Assembly: GCF_003290185.1 (NCBI RefSeq) | Contig: NZ_QNFY01000002.1 | Coordinates: 62,001 to 126,000, forward strand | DNA from: Chryseobacterium lathyri | Lineage (GTDB): Bacteria; Bacteroidota; Bacteroidia; Flavobacteriales; Weeksellaceae | Direction: 5' to 3' | Length of the DNA stretch: 64,000 nucleotides | Shown: positions 32,961 through 40,600 of the stretch, one piece after another | Layout: each line of letters starts with the position of its first letter | How positions within the stretch are numbered: position 1 is the first letter of the stretch | Translations under genes and position numbers: made by a program | Notes under the pieces: generated by a model | The model's database searches: none | Told to the model about the DNA's origin: nothing | Seen by the model: only the letters and a program-made list of their open reading frames with translations

Positions 32961-34601
32961 ATGAAAACATTCTTCTCTCTAGTCTTACTCATAATCTTAT
33001 TTTCCTGCAGAAGGGAAAGCAACAGAGAAAGTAGTCATAAAAATCCTAATTATGAGAAAGCAAAACAATTCCGTATAGCGAATAAACCTGATTCGGCATT
33101 CTATTATTATAATTTGGCAAAAAGTGATTACACAGCCAACAACGATTCATTAGGAGCCGCCAAATCCTTAGTAAATATGGCAATGCTCCAAACTACTTCT
33201 GGCGATTTCTATGGAAGTATTGAATCTTCATTGGAGGCAAATAGCCTGCTTAAAAATGAAAAAGACAGCATTACAAGAAGCACTTTAGCTACAAATTATA
33301 ATAATATGGCTATGGCATCTAATTCTCTTAAGGAATATGAAAAAGCTTTTGAACTGTTTAAAAAAGCATTAAGGTACGTTGATAATAAAGAGGATGAATA
33401 TTTATGTTATAATAATATTTCAGATGTATTAATAAGCCAGAAAAATATAAAACTGGCCAAAAAATATCTTCAAAATGCAATACTGGCAAAAGACAGTATT
33501 AATTATTCCAGAGCTTTAAATAATTTTGCCAAAGCAAAATACCTAGATGATAAAAATTACAACCCACTGCCAGAACTATATAAAGCATTGGTAATTAGAG
33601 AAACACAACAGGACAATTGGGGGAAAAATGCTAGTTATGCCACATTATCTGACTACTTTGCAGAAAAAGATAAAATAAAAGCTCTTTTTTTTGCAAAAAA
33701 GATGTTACAAACGGCATCAAATATTAAAAGCCCAGATGATAAAAAAGAAGCTTTGTTAAGAATTATTTATTTAGATCCTGTTAATTATTTAAATAACTTT
33801 CAAAAATTTAATAGTGTTAATGATAGCATTCAAACAGCAAGAAACAAAGCAAAGAATCAATTTGCTCTTATCAGGTTTGATGTTGAGAAAATGAAAACTG
33901 ATATTGCAGAGGGGCGAAACCAATTGTTAATTAAGAATATTCTTGTTGCAGCTCTAATTATAGCAATCATTATAATTATCATATGGTATTGGAAAAGACA
34001 AAAAAGACTCAAACAAGAAAAAGAGCTCGAAATTAAAAACACCCAGCTCAAACTCTCCAAAAAAGTTCACGACGTGGTTGCCAACGGCATTTACCAGGTC
34101 ATGACAAAAATAGAAAATCAGGAAAATTTTGATAAAGAAAAAGCTTTAGATGAGCTGGAATTTGTGTACGAGAAATCCAGAGACATTTCCTACGAAAAGG
34201 AAGATGCTAAAGATGAACAGGATTTTAGCGAAAAGATTTCAAACAGTATTGGCTCTTTTAATAACGATACAGTAAAAACCTATATCGCTGGAAACGAAAA
34301 AAATATCTGGGAAAATGTAAGCCAGCCTAAACAGGAAGAAATCTATCAAATCATTCGTGAGCTGCTTGTCAACATGAAAAAACACAGCAAAGCATCTGTT
34401 GTTTCGTTTCGCTTTGAAAGAATTAACAATGAGATCACCATCCACTATAAAGACAATGGAATTGGAGTGTCCGGAGCAGTAATGTATAAAAATGGATTAT
34501 CAAATGCGGTTTCCCGTATAGAAATTTTGAAAGGACAAATTATTTTTGACACCGAAACCGAAAAAGGATTGAAAATCGACATTTCATTTCCTGTTTACTA
34601 A
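32961..34601 (+). CDS. TPR-repeat sensor histidine kinase (NarL/LuxR-type)
   Basis: From the ATG at 32961 the protein has 546 residues. A lipoprotein-like signal (LLIILFSC) leads into a periplasmic region of about 290 residues with TPR-type helical repeats (NPDSAFYYYNLA, EYEKAFELFKKAL). One membrane helix follows at about 322-345. The cytosolic part has a dimerisation helix with the phospho-acceptor His370 in KKVHDVVANGIYQ. The HATPase domain has RELLVNMKKHSKA (N box) and DNGIGVSG (G1-type box). This is a typical Bacteroidota sensor whose TPRs bind peptides or proteins. The partner response regulator starts 11 bases downstream. An upstream in-frame codon in the terminator was rejected as the start. 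Confidence 0.85.
   Translation: MKTFFSLVLLIILFSCRRESNRESSHKNPNYEKAKQFRIANKPDSAFYYYNLAKSDYTANNDSLGAAKSLVNMAMLQTTSGDFYGSIESSLEANSLLKNEKDSITRSTLATNYNNMAMASNSLKEYEKAFELFKKALRYVDNKEDEYLCYNNISDVLISQKNIKLAKKYLQNAILAKDSINYSRALNNFAKAKYLDDKNYNPLPELYKALVIRETQQDNWGKNASYATLSDYFAEKDKIKALFFAKKMLQTASNIKSPDDKKEALLRIIYLDPVNYLNNFQKFNSVNDSIQTARNKAKNQFALIRFDVEKMKTDIAEGRNQLLIKNILVAALIIAIIIIIIWYWKRQKRLKQEKELEIKNTQLKLSKKVHDVVANGIYQVMTKIENQENFDKEKALDELEFVYEKSRDISYEKEDAKDEQDFSEKISNSIGSFNNDTVKTYIAGNEKNIWENVSQPKQEEIYQIIRELLVNMKKHSKASVVSFRFERINNEITIHYKDNGIGVSGAVMYKNGLSNAVSRIEILKGQIIFDTETEKGLKIDISFPVY
34504..34519. promoter_or_regulatory. Operator-like dyad, copy 2, inside the kinase 3' end
   Basis: Matches the 32369-32384 dyad at 15 of 16 bases. 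It lies about 95 bases upstream of the response regulator ATG, within codons for AVSRI. It could be an internal autoregulatory site or a coincidence of coding; the second is less likely given the match length. Confidence 0.35.
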
Positions 34602-34612
34602 AAAACTAAAAA

Positions 34613-35278
34613 ATGTTCAAAAAAATTTTAATAGCCGAAGACCATGAAATGGGTAGTTTATCTGTCCAGAAAACATTAGAAGAACTCAATATTCCGAATG
34701 TTGATTATGTATATTACTGTGATGATGCTTTAGCAAAAATTAAAAAATCTATTCGGGAAAACGATCCTTACGACTTGATGATTACGGATCTTTCTTATGA
34801 AGAAGATCATCATCTTCAGAATATTAAAGATGGAAAAGAACTGATTGACGAAGTCAGAAAGTTACAGCCTTTATTAAAAATCATTGTCTTTTCCGGAGAA
34901 CGTAAATCAGGAATTATTGATTTGCTTTTTACCGAATTCAGGATTAACGGATACGTCTGCAAAGCCAGAAACGACTCTAAAGAACTGAAAAAAGCAATCG
35001 CATCCGTTTACGTTAATGAAAACTATCTGTCTCTTGACCTTAAACAAGAAGTTAAAAAACTCAACAGTTATGAGTTTACAAAATATGACATAACACTTGT
35101 TTCTCTTCTTTCTCAAGGGGTTCAGCAAAAAAATATTCCGACTTATCTGCAGAATAATAATATCACACCCAATAGCCTGAGTAGTGTGGAAAAAAAATTA
35201 AACAGTTTAAAAGAAGCACTTGGAGTTACAAGCAATGAACAATTAATAGCTTTCTGCAAAGATCTGGGAATTATTTAA
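34613..35278 (+). CDS. Response regulator of the TPR kinase
   Basis: The 221-residue protein has an N-terminal receiver domain with the acidic pair E9-D10, the phospho-acceptor D59 (MITDLSYEEDHH), a Ser in the VFSGE switch position and Lys in GYVCKARND. The C-terminal 70 residues form a helical region (FTKYDITLVSLLSQGVQQKNI...) that resembles a divergent LuxR/NarL helix-turn-helix. The loop between strand 3 and helix 3 is unusually long and acidic. It starts 11 bases after the kinase gene and is followed by a terminator, then by the dyad and promoter of the ten-gene operon, which I suggest is its target. Confidence 0.82.
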   Translation: MFKKILIAEDHEMGSLSVQKTLEELNIPNVDYVYYCDDALAKIKKSIRENDPYDLMITDLSYEEDHHLQNIKDGKELIDEVRKLQPLLKIIVFSGERKSGIIDLLFTEFRINGYVCKARNDSKELKKAIASVYVNENYLSLDLKQEVKKLNSYEFTKYDITLVSLLSQGVQQKNIPTYLQNNNITPNSLSSVEKKLNSLKEALGVTSNEQLIAFCKDLGII

Positions 35279-35300
35279 TCTTGTTTTTAAATATTGTATA

Positions 35301-35332
35301 AAACCTTTCAAAAATTTGAAAGGTTTTTTCTT
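35301..35332 (+). terminator. Terminator of the kinase/regulator operon
   Basis: A 12-bp perfect stem (AAACCTTTCAAA with TTTGAAAGGTTT), a two-base loop and a T run. It separates the two-component genes from the ten-gene operon. Confidence 0.85.
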
Positions 35333-35348
35333 TTACGGTTAACCGTAA
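35333..35348. promoter_or_regulatory. Operator-like dyad, copy 3: perfect 16-base palindrome
   Basis: TTACGGTTAACCGTAA reads the same on both strands. It lies just upstream of a TTG (35352-35354) and a TACTTTTG box (35370-35377), the promoter of the ten-gene operon. It shares TACGGTT..CCGTA with the dyads at 32369 and 34504. Activator binding just upstream of the promoter by the adjacent response regulator is the simplest reading. Confidence 0.65.
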
Positions 35349-35369
35349 GGATTGGTTTTCTAATCGTTC

Positions 35370-35377
35370 TACTTTTG
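35370..35377 (+). promoter_or_regulatory. -7 box (TACTTTTG) of the ten-gene operon
   Basis: Exact TAnnTTTG match, 15 bases after a TTG; the spacing is slightly short for the usual -33/-7 pair, which fits a promoter that needs an activator. The first ATG of the operon is at 35405. Confidence 0.6.
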
Positions 35378-35404
35378 GAGTGTTAAACATTTAAAATAAA
35401 TAAT

Positions 35405-35611
35405 ATGAAAAAGTATTACGTAAACAAAAGAGCACAAAGCAACGGAGATCATGAAGTACATCATGAAAACTGCAAATATCTACCGGACCCTGCGAATAGA
35501 AAATATTTGGGAGAATATTCTTCTTGTAAGGATGCTGTAAAAGAATCAAAGAAAACGTACTCCCAATCAAATGGATGTAAAACATGTTCAAACGAATGTC
35601 ACACTAGCTAA
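35405..35611 (+). CDS. Small Cys/His-rich protein, first gene of the ten-gene operon
   Basis: The protein (68 residues) has a conserved-looking pattern DHEVHHENCKYLPDP...YLGEYSSCKDAVKESKK...NGCKTCSNECHTS, with five cysteines and several histidines. The layout HxxxC ... C ... CxxC suggests a metal site. Small proteins of this type are known across bacteria without a function. The next gene (YegP-like) starts nine bases later. Confidence 0.6.
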   Translation: MKKYYVNKRAQSNGDHEVHHENCKYLPDPANRKYLGEYSSCKDAVKESKKTYSQSNGCKTCSNECHTS

Positions 35612-35620
35612 GTAATTGTT

Positions 35621-35953
35621 ATGGAAAAATTTGTCATCACAAAAAGAGTCAACAGCGAGTATCAGTTTAATCTAAAAGCCGGAAATGGCGAAATCATTTT
35701 AACAAGCGAAGGCTACGTTCAAAAAGCATCTTGTATAAAAGGTATTGAATCTGTGAGGGTCAATTCCCAGGAAGATTCAAGATACGACAGAAGAGTTGCG
35801 AAAAACGATAAAGACTACTTTGTACTAAAAGCAAGAAACGGAGAAATCATTGGTAAAAGTCAATATTACAGTTCCAAATCTTCAATGGAAATCGGGATTT
35901 CATCTGTGAAAAAAAATGCGTCTACTGCTGAAATCGTTGACGAAACCCTTTAA
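35621..35953 (+). CDS. YegP family (DUF1508) protein
   Basis: The 110-residue protein consists of two tandem DUF1508 repeats of about 50 residues each, both with the core F.LKA.NGEII: FNLKAGNGEIILTSEGYVQKASCIKGIESV and YFVLKARNGEIIGKSQYYSSKSSMEIGISSV. This is the YegP fold of unknown biochemical role. It sits nine bases after the Cys/His gene and ten before the nuclease-like gene, within one operon. Confidence 0.88.
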   Translation: MEKFVITKRVNSEYQFNLKAGNGEIILTSEGYVQKASCIKGIESVRVNSQEDSRYDRRVAKNDKDYFVLKARNGEIIGKSQYYSSKSSMEIGISSVKKNASTAEIVDETL

Positions 35954-35963
35954 AAACAATACT

Positions 35964-37034
35964 ATGGATCTCAAAATTAAACTTGAACAGTTACACCAGA
36001 AAGTAGTCGGCCTGAAAGACCAGATCAGTACGGAAGAAGCGACAAAAAATGCTTTTGTAATGCCTTTTATACAGATTTTAGGGTACGATATCTTTAATCC
36101 GACAGAAGTTCTTCCGGAACATATTTGCGACATCGGAACGAAAAAGGGAGAGAAAGTAGATTATGTAATCAAACATAATGATGAACCTATTTTTATTATA
36201 GAATGTAAGCACTGGAAAGAAAATGCTGATGCACACAATTCTCAGCTTCACCGGTATTATCATGTTTCAAAAACACGGTTTGGCGTGTTGACCAATGGAA
36301 TCGTCTATAATTTCTATACCGACCTGGAAAAGCCTAATATTATGGATGAGAAGCCTTTTTTCACCATCAATATTGAAGATTTAAAAGACAGTTCTATCAA
36401 AATTCTTGAAAGTTTCACCAAAAAAGATTACAATCTTGAAAGCATATTAGATTCTGCCGAAGCTTTAAAATACATCAAAGCGATCAGAAAAGAGTTTGAG
36501 AAAGAAATTGAAACCCCATCCGATGAACTCGTCAAATTATTGGTCAGTAGATTTTTTGAAAAACACCTGACAGCCAACAGAATGGTTTCTTTTAAAGAAT
36601 ATACCAAGAAGGCTTTAACGACTTCCATCAATGAATCCATCAGTTTCAGGCTTAAATCTGCATTAAGCATTAATGAACAGATTGAAAAACAGGAAGAAGG
36701 GGTGAAAACCGCTCAGTCTATCGATGAAAATAATGATTCAAAGATTGTAACCACCGAAGAAGAGTTGGAAGCCTTCCAGATTGTAAAAGCTATTTTAAGA
36801 GAAAAAGTTCCTTCCCAGAGAATTGCCCACAGGGATACTCTATCCTATTTTGGAGTTTTACTGGATGACAACAACAGAAAACCGCTTTGCCGCTTTCACT
36901 TTAATACCTCAAATAAATATCTGGAAACTTTTCATAACGGTAAAGAAGCTGGGGAAAAAGTCCTATTGAACAATCTGGATGAAATTTACAATTTCAAAGA
37001 AGCACTCCATAAAACCTTAGAAAACTATAATTAA
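35964..37034 (+). CDS. Solitary PD-(D/E)xK nuclease (type I restriction R-subunit N-terminal domain type)
   Basis: From the ATG at 35964 the protein has 356 residues. Its N-terminal region matches the HSDR_N domain of type I restriction R subunits. The nuclease core is D66...E80-C-K82 in EKVDYVIKHNDEPIFIIECKHWKE, preceded by TKNAFVMPFIQILGYDIFNPTEVLPEH. The C-terminal 100 residues form a separate compact domain (VPSQRIAHRDTLSYFGVLLDDNNRKPLCRFHF). No helicase, methyltransferase or specificity subunit is nearby, so it is not a full restriction system. An upstream in-frame start would overlap the YegP-like gene and was rejected. Membership in this operon suggests defence or DNA-stress work, by inference. 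Confidence 0.8.
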   Translation: MDLKIKLEQLHQKVVGLKDQISTEEATKNAFVMPFIQILGYDIFNPTEVLPEHICDIGTKKGEKVDYVIKHNDEPIFIIECKHWKENADAHNSQLHRYYHVSKTRFGVLTNGIVYNFYTDLEKPNIMDEKPFFTINIEDLKDSSIKILESFTKKDYNLESILDSAEALKYIKAIRKEFEKEIETPSDELVKLLVSRFFEKHLTANRMVSFKEYTKKALTTSINESISFRLKSALSINEQIEKQEEGVKTAQSIDENNDSKIVTTEEELEAFQIVKAILREKVPSQRIAHRDTLSYFGVLLDDNNRKPLCRFHFNTSNKYLETFHNGKEAGEKVLLNNLDEIYNFKEALHKTLENYN

Positions 37035-37049
37035 CAAAAACTAATATCC

Positions 37050-37556
37050 ATGAAAACACTCATCTCTATACTCATCCTAAGCATTGGTATATTGACTGCT
37101 GATTCTTTCAGTCTTTCCGGCTCCAAAAGCCTACACCATGGCAGAAGATGTACCGGTTCTGCATCATGCAGTGCCTGCTCCAACTGTACAGGTTGCGCTC
37201 ATTGCTCTTCCGGAGGAAGCTGCGGCGTATGCAGTGGTGGCTCTTATGGAAAGAAATCATCTTCCAGTAAAAAGAAATCTAAAGCCTCTCCGGATTCGCA
37301 TTACACTAAAAAAAGTAAATCTTATAATTCTCCGAAAATCCGGATTGATGAAATCAACATCAATACCAACAACCGGTATTTTGCAGGGATTGCAATAACC
37401 AAGATCTATGAAAAGCCTTTTCTAAAGTCTAAAGTAATAGAGACCGTTCCAAAAAACACTGAATTAAAACAGTTATCCAAACAGGATTCCTGGTATAAAG
37501 TGCAGGTGAAAAAAAGCGGAAAAGTAGGATATGTCTATTACAAAGATGTAAAATAA
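37050..37556 (+). CDS. Secreted Cys-rich protein with SH3 domain
   Basis: The protein (168 residues) begins with a signal peptide (MKTLISILILSIGILTADSFS). A Cys/Gly/Ser-rich segment follows (about residues 33-65, nine cysteines in CxxC-like spacing), then a Ser/Lys-rich linker. A C-terminal bacterial SH3-like domain closes it (about 110-168: FAGIAITKIYEKPFLKSKVIETVPKNTELKQL... WYKVQVKKSGKVGYVYYKDV). Such SH3 domains often bind peptidoglycan or peptides. The cysteine cluster suggests disulfide or metal binding in the periplasm. Confidence 0.72.
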   Translation: MKTLISILILSIGILTADSFSLSGSKSLHHGRRCTGSASCSACSNCTGCAHCSSGGSCGVCSGGSYGKKSSSSKKKSKASPDSHYTKKSKSYNSPKIRIDEININTNNRYFAGIAITKIYEKPFLKSKVIETVPKNTELKQLSKQDSWYKVQVKKSGKVGYVYYKDVK

Positions 37557-37574
37557 TTTGAAAAACAAAACATC

Positions 37575-38198
37575 ATGAATTTAAAGAAATTTTTAAACGA
37601 AGAACAAGATCCAAAAGCCGTTGAAAAGCTTTTAGAGAGAATCAATGATCTTATAACATCTCAGGAGTTTGTAGAATATATTGCTGTTCAAAAAAAACCT
37701 GCTATCAATTTTTCTCCAGACTGTATCGCACTTACCAACAGAAGAATTATCTTCTGCAGACCTAAAAACTTTGGATTATCCATGGACTTTCAGGATTATA
37801 ATTGGGTAGATATTGCAGATTGTCATATTAAAGAAGGAATTTTAGGGGCCACTTTTACAATGAAAACCATAGGCAATTATACCAATATGATGGATTATCT
37901 GCCAAAAGCCCAAGCCAGAAAACTTTACCAGTTTGCCCAGGAAATTGAAGAGAAGATGAGAGGTGTAAGAAGAGAAAAAGATCTTGAGGTCAGAAGAGCC
38001 TCAGCAGGTGGAGTTACAGTAAATAATGCCACCCCGATAATAGCACAACCTTTTCAAACTCCGCAAACTGTTACACAGCTTATAGAAGCTGAAGATCCTT
38101 TTGCTGTTTTACAAAAACTGAAAGGATTAATGGATAACGGAATCATTTCTGTCGAAGAATTTGAAAGTAAAAAGAACGAAATATTATCAAGAGTTTAG
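37575..38198 (+). CDS. PH-domain protein with C-terminal SHOCT motif
   Basis: The 207-residue protein has an N-terminal bacterial PH-like domain (about 20-130; IALTNRRIIFCRPKNFGLSMDFQDYNWVDIADC is typical of bPH proteins). A linker follows, and then a C-terminal SHOCT helix pair (EDPFAVLQKLKGLMDNGIISVEEFESKKNEILSRV). PH/SHOCT proteins are usually found with membrane stress or defence modules, where SHOCT is thought to mediate oligomerisation. Its stop is four bases before the next gene. Confidence 0.85.
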   Translation: MNLKKFLNEEQDPKAVEKLLERINDLITSQEFVEYIAVQKKPAINFSPDCIALTNRRIIFCRPKNFGLSMDFQDYNWVDIADCHIKEGILGATFTMKTIGNYTNMMDYLPKAQARKLYQFAQEIEEKMRGVRREKDLEVRRASAGGVTVNNATPIIAQPFQTPQTVTQLIEAEDPFAVLQKLKGLMDNGIISVEEFESKKNEILSRV

Positions 38199-38202
38199 CC
38201 AT

Positions 38203-38418
38203 ATGAAATCAAAATTTACTGCTGCAATGCTTGCTTTCTTTTTAGGCGGCCTAGGCATTCATAGATTTTATTTAGCACAAAATAAATTAGGATTATTGTA
38301 TTTGCTATTCTTTTGGACATTCATTCCCGCATTTATTGCACTGATTGATTTTTTCATTTTCATTTTTATGTCTGAAGATAATTTTAATTACAAATATAAT
38401 CTCAAGACCGGATTTTAA
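38203..38418 (+). CDS. TM2 domain protein
   Basis: From the ATG at 38203 the protein has 71 residues and is a near-complete TM2 domain: two helices (about 7-25 and 30-55), with the conserved FFLGGLGIHRFYLAQNKLGLLYLL. TM2 proteins are small inner-membrane proteins of unsettled function. It lies four bases after the PH/SHOCT gene, with an in-frame upstream TTG inside that gene rejected as start. Confidence 0.87.
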   Translation: MKSKFTAAMLAFFLGGLGIHRFYLAQNKLGLLYLLFFWTFIPAFIALIDFFIFIFMSEDNFNYKYNLKTGF

Positions 38419-38429
38419 AACTTAATCCC

Positions 38430-38831
38430 ATGAAACCTTTTCTTACCTTATGCGCGGTCTGTTGTTTCCTAGCTATTTTCAGACTTCCTATAGAATATTA
38501 TACTATTTTGAGAATTCTCATTTCCATGGGTGCTTTACTTGTTTTGTATAATGCAGTCCGTTTTAAGCAATATTATTTCAGTCTGATTTTCCTCTTCATC
38601 CTTATCCTTTTCAACCCTGTTTTTCCTATTTATCTGTACAGAAAAAATATCTGGATTCCTATGGATATCATAACCGGGATCCTCTTTCTGCTGATCGCTT
38701 TTGTTGAAAAACCGGAAGAAAAAAAGAAAGAAATCACAGAAGCTACGGAAGAAACGATAGCACACCCTACCCAGCCGAGGCTCCATTCCCGGGATGTCAT
38801 TATTAATCCTAAAAAACCAAGAGAAAACTAA
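38430..38831 (+). CDS. DUF6804-like membrane protein
   Basis: The protein (133 residues) has four hydrophobic segments in the first 95 residues, with the stretch LFNPVFPIYLYRKNIWIPMDIITG that I associate with DUF6804, followed by a Lys/Glu-rich cytosolic tail. No function is known. It sits 11 bases after the TM2 gene and seven before the TerB-like gene. Confidence 0.65.
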   Translation: MKPFLTLCAVCCFLAIFRLPIEYYTILRILISMGALLVLYNAVRFKQYYFSLIFLFILILFNPVFPIYLYRKNIWIPMDIITGILFLLIAFVEKPEEKKKEITEATEETIAHPTQPRLHSRDVIINPKKPREN

Positions 38832-38838
38832 TCCAACC

Positions 38839-39246
38839 ATGGAACATATTCAAATTACCGAAAACCTTAAAGCACATTTTTTAAGACTCTACCAGATGGC
38901 CATCTGTGATGATGATTTCAGTACCCTGGAACTGAAAATGCTTTATAAATGTGCGGAAGAAAGAGGAATATCCCCTAAAAACCTGGACGAAATCCTTTTA
39001 AATCCTATCAATTTTAAATCACTCGTTCCCCAGACCATTGAAGAAAAAGTAGACTATCTCTATGACCTCACTGTAATGATCTGGGCAGATGGAGTAGTTT
39101 CCCCGAATGAATATTCTGCAATGGAAAAATATGTTCTGATGTTTGGGTTCCTTCAAGAAAACGTAAAAGCGATTGTCGATTATCTGATAACCTCTGTAAA
39201 AACCGGAAAAAATAAAACAGATATTTTATACGAACTAAAAAACTAA
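38839..39246 (+). CDS. TerB-like protein
   Basis: From the ATG at 38839 the all-helical protein has 135 residues. It has two repeats of the TerB pattern, acidic residues followed by a helix: CDDDFSTLELKMLYKCAEERGI (about 23-44) and ADGVVSPNEYSAMEKYVLMFGF. TerB is a metal-binding signalling domain of the tellurite-resistance/stress (Ter) modules, often linked to VWA proteins and membrane partners. That is the pattern seen in this operon. Confidence 0.78.
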   Translation: MEHIQITENLKAHFLRLYQMAICDDDFSTLELKMLYKCAEERGISPKNLDEILLNPINFKSLVPQTIEEKVDYLYDLTVMIWADGVVSPNEYSAMEKYVLMFGFLQENVKAIVDYLITSVKTGKNKTDILYELKN

Positions 39247-39252
39247 CTGATC

Positions 39253-40590
39253 ATGACCACTAATATTAAAAATTTATTCAAATTAAAATCAATTCCCATT
39301 GAAGCGTCAAAAGAAGAATCTCCCATACCGGAAATTGATTCCAATGCAGAATCTCCTGAGGAAAGCAGAAAGCGAACCTACCATGAATCCGGCTATAGAG
39401 ACAGTTCCAGAAATAATGGAAACCATACAACGCTCTTCATTTGCCTGGATGCCGTTTACTCCAAATTCCAGAATGAGGAAAAAGAAATGGTGGAAAAACA
39501 GCAAAAGCTCAAAGAATCTTATATTAATGAACAAAAAAACAGAGAAACAGAGATTAAAGCATTGACCGTTTCACTGGAAACCAAAGAAGAACAATTTAAC
39601 AATAAAAATAATGAAATTGAGAATCATCAAAATAAAATTGAAAGTTTAAAAGTGGAGATCAACGATTTACCCAGAAATCCGGAAAAGCACAATGTAAAAG
39701 CAACAAAAGGGGCTTCCACAAAATTCTGGATCGGTGCCATTCTTCTTGTTCCCATCAGTTTGTACCTGCTTACATTTTATATTTCAACTTCCTATTCGGC
39801 GTTTTTTAAAAGTTTTGATGCTAAAAGCACGGTGATTCAAAGTGTATTAGATGCACAGGCGTTCAGCAAAGCATGGAATGAAGGGGCAATAGAAGGGGCT
39901 TTTGTCACCCTGATTCCATCTGTTTTCTTAGGTCTTGGTTTTTTAATTCATATGTTTGGAGAAAACAAAACCAGACTCAATTATATCAAACTGGGACTGT
40001 TATTCCTCATCACCTTCATCTTCGATGCTATTTTGGCATACGAAATTGAGTCTAAATTATATGAACTAAACAAAACCTTCGATTCTCCCCCATTCAATCT
40101 TAAAATCGCTTTTACCAAAAATCAGTTTTGGGGAATTATTTTCGCGGGATTCATTGTTTACATTATTTGGGGACTGGTTTTCGATTTTGTGATGAAGGAA
40201 CACCGGGAGAAAGATAAAATTAAAAACGAACAGGAGATCAGACAGAAAAATGTGCTCTTCCTGATGGAAAAAATTAATGTTCTTAAAAAAGAAATTGAAG
40301 AAATCCTTGTCAGTATCGGAACGACTAAAGAACTCATCATAAAAACACGCGGAAGAATTGAAGAACTTCAAAACATCATTGACGGAGTGATTATTCCTAC
40401 CAAAGATTACAAACTCTACGCTTCGGAATATGTTCAGGGCTGGATTACCTATATCGGTGAAAAAATAGCTGTTTCAAAAACGGAAAAGCAAACCATGATA
40501 GACAGCTGTATCGACACCTACAACACCAATCTGAAAGATGTAGGAGCTAACTCTGATAATCAAAATTTAGTTTATTTATCTGCATTATAA
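39253..40590 (+). CDS. Coiled-coil multi-pass membrane protein, unknown family
   Basis: The 445-residue protein has a polar N-terminus, then a long coiled coil (about 70-140, ending in KIESLKVEINDLPRN). Four membrane helices follow (about 157-177, 213-232, 243-262, 290-312). A second coiled coil lies at about 320-375 (KIKNEQEIRQKNVLFLMEKINVLKKEIEEI) and a helical tail completes it. The layout, two cytosolic coils around a four-helix membrane core, would suit a signalling or pore-forming scaffold. No known family is recognised. It starts six bases after the TerB-like gene. Confidence 0.65.
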   Translation: MTTNIKNLFKLKSIPIEASKEESPIPEIDSNAESPEESRKRTYHESGYRDSSRNNGNHTTLFICLDAVYSKFQNEEKEMVEKQQKLKESYINEQKNRETEIKALTVSLETKEEQFNNKNNEIENHQNKIESLKVEINDLPRNPEKHNVKATKGASTKFWIGAILLVPISLYLLTFYISTSYSAFFKSFDAKSTVIQSVLDAQAFSKAWNEGAIEGAFVTLIPSVFLGLGFLIHMFGENKTRLNYIKLGLLFLITFIFDAILAYEIESKLYELNKTFDSPPFNLKIAFTKNQFWGIIFAGFIVYIIWGLVFDFVMKEHREKDKIKNEQEIRQKNVLFLMEKINVLKKEIEEILVSIGTTKELIIKTRGRIEELQNIIDGVIIPTKDYKLYASEYVQGWITYIGEKIAVSKTEKQTMIDSCIDTYNTNLKDVGANSDNQNLVYLSAL

Positions 40591-40600
40591 GTCACTTGTC

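Noticed and set aside
35964-37034. Complete type I restriction-modification locus
   Set aside because: Only the nuclease-like domain is present; no hsdM, hsdS or helicase module was found within the window.
37138-37398. Alternative 86-codon frame inside the Cys-rich SH3 gene
   Set aside because: The main frame has a signal peptide and an SH3 domain; this one is a shadow.
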